Shown here one piece after another: positions 16,452-24,800 of a DNA stretch of 64,000 bases. The DNA lies in contig NZ_JACIEZ010000004.1 in NCBI RefSeq assembly GCF_014197145.1, forward strand, positions 248,001 to 312,000, given 5' to 3'. How positions within the stretch are numbered: the stretch's first letter is position 1; the number at the start of each line of letters is the position of its first letter. The stretch comes from Gellertiella hungarica. Lineage in GTDB: Bacteria; Pseudomonadota; Alphaproteobacteria; Rhizobiales; Rhizobiaceae. The translations under genes and the position numbers were made by a program. The notes beneath the pieces are model-generated. The model was not told where the DNA came from, ran no database searches, and worked only from the letters and a program-made list of their open reading frames with translations.

Positions 16452-18209
16452 GTGTCGCTTTTCCAGGTCTACGCACGTGCGCTCAGCTATCTGTCCACCT
16501 ACCGTATGCGGGTGTCGATGGTCGTTGCAGCCAATATCGTTCTAGCTGTCATCACGATTGCCGAACCGATCCTGTTCGGCAGGATCATCGATGCCATTTC
16601 CTCCAAGGAGCCGGTGACACCGATCCTGCTGGCATGGGCGGGTTTTGGGGTTTTCAACACCATAGCCTTCGTGCTCGTGGCGCGCGAAGCCGACCGTCTC
16701 GCGCATGAACGGCGGGCCTCTCTGCTGACGGAGGCGTTCGGCCGGATCATATCCATGCCGCTCGCCTGGCATAATCAGCGCGGCACCTCCAATGCACTGC
16801 ATACGCTGCTGCGAGCCTGCGAAACCCTGTTCAGCCTCTGGCTGGAGTTCATGCGCACCCACCTTGCAACGGTCGTTGCGCTGGCGCTGCTCATACCGAC
16901 CGCATTCAGCATGGATTATCGTCTGTCTGCGGTCCTTGTCGTGCTCGGCATTCTTTACTGGATCATCGGCCGGATCGTGATGAGCCGCACCAAAGAAGGT
17001 CAGGCCGCGGTCGAAGCCCACTATCACACGGTCTTCTCCCACGTGAGCGACGTGATCTCCAACGTCTCCGTGATCCACAGCTACAACCGGATCGAATCGG
17101 AAACCCGCGCCCTGAAGTCCTTTACCAGCCAGCTCATCTCGGCCCAGCTTCCGGTTCTCGACTGGTGGGCCCTGGCGAGCGCGCTGAACCGGATGGCCTC
17201 GACGATCTCGATGATGATCATTCTCGTGATCGGCACCTTCCTGGTCCAGAGTGGCGAGTTGAAGGTCGGCGACGTCATCGCCTTCATCGGCTTTGCGGGA
17301 CTCCTTGTCGGCCGCCTCGACCAGATGCGCGCCTTCGCCACCCAGATCTTCGAGGCGCGCTCGAAGCTGGAAGATTTCTTCCGGCTCGAGGACTCCGTCA
17401 AGGACCGCGAAGAGCCTGCCAACTCCGGAACCCTCGAACGGGTCCGCGGCGAAGTGGAGTTCCGCAATGTCTGCTTCGACTTTGCAAACACCACCCAAGG
17501 CGTGCGCGACATTTCCTTCAAGGTGAAGGCGGGTCAGACGGTAGCCATCGTCGGTCCGACCGGTGCCGGGAAAACCACGCTGATCAATCTGCTCCAGCGT
17601 GTCTACGATCCGCAGAACGGCGAGATCCTGATCGATGGCACGGATATCACGACGGTTACCCGCAAATCCCTTCGCACCTCTATCGCCACGGTCTTCCAGG
17701 ATGCCGGCCTCCTCAACCGCTCGATCCGGGACAACATCCGGCTCGGGAAGGAAGAGGCCGATGATGCGGCGGTCCGGGCTGCGGCAGATGCCGCCGCTGC
17801 AGCCGAATTCATCGAAAGCCGCCTCAACGGTTTCGATACGGAAGCCGGTGAACGGGGCAACCGTCTCTCCGGTGGCGAACGGCAGCGTATCGCGATTGCC
17901 CGTGCCATCCTGAAGAACGCGCCGATCCTCGTCCTCGACGAGGCAACCAGCGCGCTTGACGTGGAAACCGAGGCGCGCGTCAAGGCAGCCATCGACAACC
18001 TGCGGAAAGACCGGACCACCTTCATCATCGCTCACCGCCTCTCCACGGTTCGCGAGGCGGACCTCGTGATCTTCCTGGATCACGGGCGGATCGTCGAGAT
18101 GGGTGGCTTCGATGAGCTCAGCCATAGCAATGGTCGCTTCGCGGCGCTCTTGCGGGCGAGCGGCATTCTGACGGACGACGAAGTCCGCAAGGCACACGAG
18201 GCCGCCTGA
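16452..18209 (+). CDS. ndvA: Cyclic beta-1,2-glucan exporter ATP-binding/permease protein
   Basis: The 585-residue half-transporter starts at GTG 16452, preceded by AAAGGA; an in-frame ATG at 16425 lacks a ribosome-binding site. Starting VSLFQVYARALSYL, it matches ChvA/NdvA from the first residue. Six membrane helices fill residues about 15-300. The nucleotide domain has GPTGAGKTT (Walker A), LSGGERQR (signature), ILVLDEATSALD (Walker B) and the switch histidine in IIAHRLSTV. It exports cyclic beta-1,2-glucans made by ndvB to the periplasm, important for osmotic adaptation and plant attachment. The synthetase gene is on the opposite strand nearby. Confidence 0.93.
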   Translation: MSLFQVYARALSYLSTYRMRVSMVVAANIVLAVITIAEPILFGRIIDAISSKEPVTPILLAWAGFGVFNTIAFVLVAREADRLAHERRASLLTEAFGRIISMPLAWHNQRGTSNALHTLLRACETLFSLWLEFMRTHLATVVALALLIPTAFSMDYRLSAVLVVLGILYWIIGRIVMSRTKEGQAAVEAHYHTVFSHVSDVISNVSVIHSYNRIESETRALKSFTSQLISAQLPVLDWWALASALNRMASTISMMIILVIGTFLVQSGELKVGDVIAFIGFAGLLVGRLDQMRAFATQIFEARSKLEDFFRLEDSVKDREEPANSGTLERVRGEVEFRNVCFDFANTTQGVRDISFKVKAGQTVAIVGPTGAGKTTLINLLQRVYDPQNGEILIDGTDITTVTRKSLRTSIATVFQDAGLLNRSIRDNIRLGKEEADDAAVRAAADAAAAAEFIESRLNGFDTEAGERGNRLSGGERQRIAIARAILKNAPILVLDEATSALDVETEARVKAAIDNLRKDRTTFIIAHRLSTVREADLVIFLDHGRIVEMGGFDELSHSNGRFAALLRASGILTDDEVRKAHEAA

Positions 18210-18236
18210 CGCGAGGAAGCCACCCTCTTCTCATCC

Positions 18237-18268
18237 GATCGCCCGTGTGCAGCCTGCCACGGGCGATC
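18237..18268 (+). terminator. Terminator after ndvA
   Basis: Eleven-base perfect stem GATCGCCCGTG/CACGGGCGATC with a ten-base loop is followed by TTGTTTGTT. It is 28 bases after the ndvA stop and ends just before the convergent DUF1203 gene. Confidence 0.8.
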
Positions 18269-18278
18269 TTGTTTGTTC

Positions 18279-18746
18279 CTATGCGCGATCGACCCGGGCG
18301 AGATAACAACCGCGGTTGGCGAAATGGATGTGGATGTAATCGGTATCAGGGCGAGCAAGAAACTCTTCGATCAGGTGTTCCACCGTATCGCCATTCACGA
18401 CGCCTGCATCGAGGATCATGTGCTCGCGCGAGAACGCCCGCAGCGACAGCAATCGTGACCGCATGACTTCAGGTACAGTATCGATCGCCTCGAACGGGTG
18501 GTCCTCTCCCTCCCGGACGAATATCGCGTGGGACGAGCGATAGGGCGTATTGGCAGGCTGGTGTGTGAAGTTGACCAGCAAGACTGTTTCGCCGAGGTCG
18601 CAGTCGCGCAAGGCGATGCGGTCAGGAAACCCGGGCTTGGCATCGACCACAAGACGATGCGCCCCCTGCTGAAGAAGCTCCTGATCAGACAGACGAAAAA
18701 GGGAAGAGAAGGTCTGGGGAGAAAGTCCCCGTATCTTGAACGACAT
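18279..18746 (-). CDS. DUF1203 domain-containing protein
   Basis: The 155-residue protein starts MSFKIRGLSPQTF and contains the family pattern of a cytosolic DUF1203 protein: CDLGETVLLVNFTHQP in the middle, and a C-terminal YIHIHFANRGCYLARVDR with a conserved cysteine. No signal or membrane segment is seen. GGAG lies nine bases before the ATG. Function of the family is unknown. It sits between the glucan exporter and synthetase genes, reading in the same direction as ndvB and 121 bases downstream of it, with a hairpin in between. Confidence 0.85.
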   Translation of the reverse strand: MSFKIRGLSPQTFSSLFRLSDQELLQQGAHRLVVDAKPGFPDRIALRDCDLGETVLLVNFTHQPANTPYRSSHAIFVREGEDHPFEAIDTVPEVMRSRLLSLRAFSREHMILDAGVVNGDTVEHLIEEFLARPDTDYIHIHFANRGCYLARVDRA

Positions 18747-18821
18747 GGCGGGCTCCTTTGTCTGGAGCCCGAAAGGTGCTGGATCCGGTGGCCGTTCTCC
18801 ACCCGTTTCCTGCTCTGAAGG

Positions 18822-18856
18822 CCCCTCCCGCCCGGCTTCGCGTTCCGGCGGGAGGG
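18822..18856 (-). terminator. Strong hairpin between ndvB and DUF1203 gene
   Basis: CCCTCCCGCC (about 18823-18832) pairs with GGCGGGAGGG (18847-18856). It lies 12 bases beyond the ndvB stop. There is no U-tract; it may terminate, or stabilise the 3' end of, the very long ndvB message. Confidence 0.55.
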
Positions 18857-18867
18857 TTACTCTGTCC

Positions 18868-21800
18868 CTAGAGATCGAACACCCTCGCGCCCTCCTCGAG
18901 GATGGTGCCGTCCACGCTGATTTCCAGGCGGTCGGATTTCCGGATCATTGCTACCCGGCGCGACGTGCTGGCAATCCTGATCTCCACATCCACCCGGTCC
19001 CACGCTGCGGGCAGAACGGGGTCAAGCCTGATCGTGCGTCCTTCCCGCCGAATGCCGAGGATCCCTTCGACAGCAGCGCGATAAAGCCAGCCGGCGGAAC
19101 CCGTGTACCACGTCCAGCCTCCGCGTCCCGTCAATTCGCCCGCACCGTATACATCGGCCGCAACGACATAGGGCTCCACCCGATAATGCTCCGCCGAATC
19201 GCGGTTCAGCGCATGCGAGATGGGGTTGAGCATCGAGAAGCAGCGATAGGCTTCTTCCGCGCGGCCAAGCCTTGCAAGGGCCAGCACGACCCATGTGGCG
19301 GCGTGGGTATACTGCCCGCCATTTTCGCGCACGCCGGGCGGATAGGCCTTGATGTAGCCGGGGTCGTGATCGGTGTTTTGGAACGGCGGCGTAAACAGGC
19401 GAACCAGTCCTGCCTCTCCGTCCACAAGGTTCGTCATCACTGCGTCCATCGCGCGTTGCTGGCGATCCGGCGTACCCTTGCCCGAAAGCACAGACCACGA
19501 CTGCGCGATCGAATCGATCCGGCATTCATCGGACAACGCCGAGCCCAGCGGCGTACCGTCATCGAATGTTCCCCGACGGTAATGGTCGCCATCCCAGCCG
19601 GCCTCTTCAAGCGCCTTTTCGAGGCGCAGGAAATGATCCTTCCAGCGCGCGGCACGCGCGCTGTCGCCGCGATCGGCGGCACGCGGAATGAAGCGCTCCA
19701 GCGTCGCGGCCAGAAGCCAGCCGAGCCAGGTGCTCGTGCCGCGGCCCTCGATGCCGACCCTGTTCATACCGTCGTTCCAGTCGCCGCCAAGAATGAGCGG
19801 CAAGCCGTTCTCGCCGGTCCGCAGAACCGCGAGATCCAATCCGCGCGCTGCATGTTCGTAGATGCTTCCCGACTCCGAGCTCGTCTCGGGACGGTAGAAC
19901 GAATCATGCTGCCCCTCCGCCAGCGGCTCGCCCGAAAGGAACGGAACGACCTCATCGAGAATCGATGCGTCACCGGTCACGGACACGTAATGATCGACGG
20001 CATGCGCGAGCCAGACCACGTCGTCGGAAATCAGTGTTCGCACACCTGCACCGGTTTCCGGCAACCACCAGTGCTGCACGTCTCCTTCGACGAACTGGCG
20101 CGACGCCGCGTTGAGGATCTGGCCTCGCGCCAGCGACGGATCGTGCAGGAGGAATGCGAGCGTATCCTGCAACTGGTCTCGGAAACCGAAAGCGCCGCTT
20201 GCCTGATAGAAGGCCGCACGCGCCCTGATGCGGCAGGCGAGCGCCTGATAGGGCAGCCAACGGTTGACCATCAGGTCGAATGCCTTGTCCGGGGTGCGCA
20301 CGTTGACGGTACCGGTGAAGGTCGACCAGTTGGAATGGATATCCTTCAGCGATTGCTCGAAGTCCTTCGAGCGGACCGCAGAAAGCACCCGACGCGCGTC
20401 GTCGGCATTCCCGGCATCTCCTAGATAGACATAGACATCCCGCTCCTCGCCGGGCGCCACCGTGATGCCGAGAGCGAGCGCCGCAGCCGGATCGCCGTCG
20501 AAATCCGCATTGTTGGATAGCGGCTGTCCCGGGCGGATCGCCGCGGGAGCGTGAATTGCCCCCTCCCGTCCAATGAACTCCCGGCGGCTGGCCGTGAAGC
20601 TTTCCGGCGCGATGCTTGCGGCAAGGAACGCCGTCCGTCCCGGATAGTCTATGCTGTAGGGATTGCTGGCGAACAGCGCCTCGGTCTCGATGTCATGGGA
20701 CGTCATGACATAGGGAGCCGTCTTCTGGGCATTGTTGCCGAGCACCCATTCCGCATAGGCGTAAACCTTGAGAATCTTCGGCTCTTGCCCGGTGTTCCGG
20801 ATCCGCAGACGGGACACCTTGACCGGCTCGAGAGGATCGACCGCCTGGAGAAGCTCAAGCGACAAGGGACCATTCTTCGTGACGAAGACGCTGTAACCCT
20901 GACCATGGCGCGCTTCGAAGCTTTGCCCCTGGTCTCTCGAAAGCGATGCGAAGGGTACGGTAACGGCGCCAGTTTCCTGGTCGACGATATAGAATGCTTC
21001 GCCGGGCCGGTTGACGACCGGGTCGTTCGTCCAGGGCGTCAGCTGGTAGTCGCGTGAGTTACGGCTCCATGTGAAGCCGCCACCTTCGCCCGCGACATGG
21101 AAGCCGAAGCCGGTATTGGCAACCACGTTGATCCAGGGCTGGGGCGTTGCCTGTCCGCCCCGCAGGCGAATGACATATTCGCTGCCATCGCGGCTGAAAC
21201 CGCCATAACCATTCCAGAAGTCCAGATCGCCCGCATCCTCGACAGCCACCATGTCCCGGGCGGGAACGGAGGACAGAACGACCTCGGCGTCCCGCTCGGC
21301 TTCGCCAGCGGCAGAGGGGGCCGGCATGGTCGGGGCAAAAAGCGCGATGCTCCGGTTGATCTGGTCCGTTATGGTTCCGTTGGCCGCATGGAATACGGCG
21401 CGCGATGCGGCAATGAGCGCCTGCCAGGTGGTGTTGTCCATCAGGTCGCGGCGCACCGCGAAAATGTGCTGGCGAAGGCCGTCTGCCTGACCAAGCCGCC
21501 GGAAATTCTCGCAGGCGGCATCAAGCGCATGCTGCATGTCCTGCGCATAGGAGGCCGCACGTTCGTTGACGATCACCAGATCGACCGTCAACCCGCGCGA
21601 GCGCAGATATTCCTGCGCCATGAGCGCTTCCCGGGCGATCCCGAGATCCATCTCGTCGTTGATGCGCAGGGCGATGATCGGGAAATCGCCGGAAATGGCA
21701 AGAGGCCAGAGCGCCGACTGGGAAGCCAGCCCGGCCACAACCGTGGCCGGGTCCGCCCGGAGATGCATGTCCGGATAAACCAGGTAACGGCCGAGCAGCT

Positions 21801-24800
21801 GGAAGGCCGCCGCCTGCCGGGAGTTTACGCCGATGTGACGCATCTGCACCTGCGCGCGGGTCCAGGCGTGAACCATTTCATGACTGAACGCATCGGGATG
21901 ACGATACCTGTCGATCGCCATGTCGATCTCTTCGCGGGTCGGTGCGGCGATCGTCCAGTAGATCACGCTGACCTTCTTGCCGGCCGGCACGCGCACGATC
22001 CGGCGAATGGACAGGACGGGATCGAGGGTAAAGCCATCCTTGCCGGACAGGGAAGAACCGGGATCGAAAGCAGCCGCTTCCGCGAGGCTGCGCCCGCGAC
22101 CGATGAAGCGGCGACGGTCGGTCTCGAACTCCGTCGGACGTCCGGAGCCGGAATTGTCGACCACCAGATGGGCGACCCACATGTCCGGCTCATTCGGATT
22201 GCGCTTGTTGCGCACGGCGCGAATGACATCCCCGCGCTTGCCGATCTCCGTGCGCACGAACATGCGCGAGAACAACGGATGCGCGCTGTCAGCATCATCG
22301 GTGGAGAGCACCGGTTCCATGTAGGAGGTCACTTCGATGAAGCGGTCTTCCTGGCTCATGTTGATGAGGGTGAGACGGCGGCCCTCGGCGTCGTGTTCCG
22401 TGCCGACGATGCATTCCAGCTCACTGGTCAGACGGCCTACGGTCTTGGAGAACTCGGCCTTGTCGTCACCGAAGATGACATTGGATTTCTCGCCTTCGAT
22501 CGCCTTGGGAGCCACGGTTGCCGACCACCATTGATTGGTGCCGAGGTCGCGCAGGAAGACGAAATTGCCCCAGTTGTCCTCGGTGGGGTCTGCCTTCCAG
22601 CGGCTGACCGACTGTCCGTTCCAGCGGGAGTAGCCCGAACCGGTGGCGGTAAGCATCACCGAGTAATGGCCGTTCGACAGGAAGACCAGTTCGCGTTCGC
22701 GGTTTGCCGGATCGTTGACGGTCCTGATCTGCGGACGCAGGAGGTCTGCCTGGCTGGAACCTGGCTTGGCAGGCTCCTGCTTGGCGCTCATCACCTTGAC
22801 TTCGCGTGGCGCCTTTTCCTCGACCAGCAGTTCGGCGGCTTCGACAACCGGATCCGAGTGGAAGAGCTCGCGCAGCATGCCGTTGAAAACGACGTTGGCA
22901 ACCGCGGCAATCGACATGCCGTGATGGTGAGCCATGTAGTTGCGGACCACGGCACAGCGGCTTCCTTCTGGTACCCGCGTCGGGGTGAAATCGACCGCGT
23001 CATGGAAACCATAGGGGCCGAGAGCGCCGAGCTTGCGCAATTCCTTCAGGTTCGCGAGCGCCGCCTCGGGATGGTACTGCGAGGCCAGAAGGGAAGCATA
23101 GGGCGCGATAACGGCATTTTCCCCGAGACCCCGCTTGAGACCGAGCGTGGGAACGCCGAAATTCGTATACTGGTAGGTCAGTTCATGATCCCGCGCATTG
23201 AACGCGGCTTCCGAAATGCCCCAGGGCGTGCCCAGGCGTTTGCCGTGGTTGATCTGCTCCTGGACCACCAGATTGTTGGTCTGGTTGAGGATCCCGCCCT
23301 GCCGCTCCTGCATGACGAGCGGCGGCATGAGATATTCGAACATCGACCCAGACCACGACACCAGGGCGCCTCTGGAGCCCACCGGCACGACCTGACGGCC
23401 GAGCTTGTACCAGTGCTCCGTGGGAAGATCGCCCTTGGCAATCGCAAAAAGGCTGGTGAGGCGGGCCTCCGAGGCCAGCAGATCGTAGCAGGCCTCGTCG
23501 AGTTCACCTGTCTCGACGCGATAGCCGATGGAGAGCAGGCGCCTCTCCTTGCGGAACAGGAAGCTGAAGTCCATGCCGAAGGCAATGCCGCGGGTCTTGT
23601 CGCGAAGGAAGGCGAGCCGGTGCCGCAAGGGCTCGATGTTGGCGATATCCGCGGCCGAGTCGCTGGCATGGGCCTCGCAGGTTCGAACGAGCGCGCTGGA
23701 CCATGCTGCAACTTCGGCGCTTTGTACCGAGGCAACTTCGTGGTCCAGATTGATCGCCAGTTTCTCGATGTCTCGCGCAAGGCCGAGCAGGGTCTGGATC
23801 TGCGTGGAGGCCGAGACCTTCTCGCGGCGGACGGCGGATAGGGCCGAGCGGAAACTGTCGATGCATTCGGCAAGGCGGCGCCGAAGCGGACGCACGGTCT
23901 TCCGGTCATCCGGCAGCTCGGCCAGCACTTCCCGAAGGATTCCCAGAACGTCCGCCACGCCATCGATCTGCGCCTGCATGTGAGCGGAAGGCGCTTCCTC
24001 CCAGTCCCGCAAAGCAGAAGACACGGCCACCAGATGGCCCGCGAGGTTGCCGCTATCGACCGCCGATACATAACGGGGGCCGAGCGTCGCCAGGGTATCG
24101 GTCAGATACCAGTTCAGAAGATGGCCGCGGAACTTCTCCATGCGGTCGATGGTGGCGACGGTCTGCTCGATGCGTTCGATGGTTTCGGCAAAGGAAATCC
24201 AGCCGAACTGACGCGCGGAGATAATCGAGAGGAGATAGACGCCGATATTGGTGGGCGAGGTGCGCTTGGCGACGACCGGATTCGGTATCTCCTGGAAATT
24301 GTCCGGCGGCAGGAAATTCTGTTCCGCGTCCACGAATGTTTCGAAGTAGCGCCATGTGCGGCGCGCGATCTTTCGCAGTTCCGTCGAAACTTCTTCCGAG
24401 ACGACAAGCCGATCTTCCGTCTCCGCCGTCTGGCTCACATACCAGGCTATGGCAGGCGACACGATCCAGAGGAAGACGAAAGGCAGGGCGACAAGGAAGC
24501 TCTCCTGGCCGTAAAGTGCCGCAAGGACAAGACCGGCGAGCGACAGCGCGGGGCCCTGCCACATGTTCTTGTAATAATCCAGGATGGAGCCCTGCGCCGC
24601 CGACTGAACGCTAGCCGCCGTCTTCCATTCCAGCAGAAGCCTGCGGCTGATGAAGAGGCGATAGAGCGACCGGACGATGGCGTCCAGCATCTTCCAGGCG
24701 GAATCGGCGATGAAGACCACGCGCAGGGCAACCTGCGCATTGGCAGCCCTGATATCCGACCAGACCGTATAGAGATGGGCACGGGCAACGATATCGCTCG

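Noticed and set aside
16542-18197. 551-codon leftward open frame over ndvA
   Set aside because: Antisense to the ABC exporter whose Walker and signature motifs are unambiguous.
21097-23841. 914-codon open frame on the + strand inside ndvB
   Set aside because: Antisense to a well-supported gene and without recognisable domains; such frames arise from GC-rich third positions.
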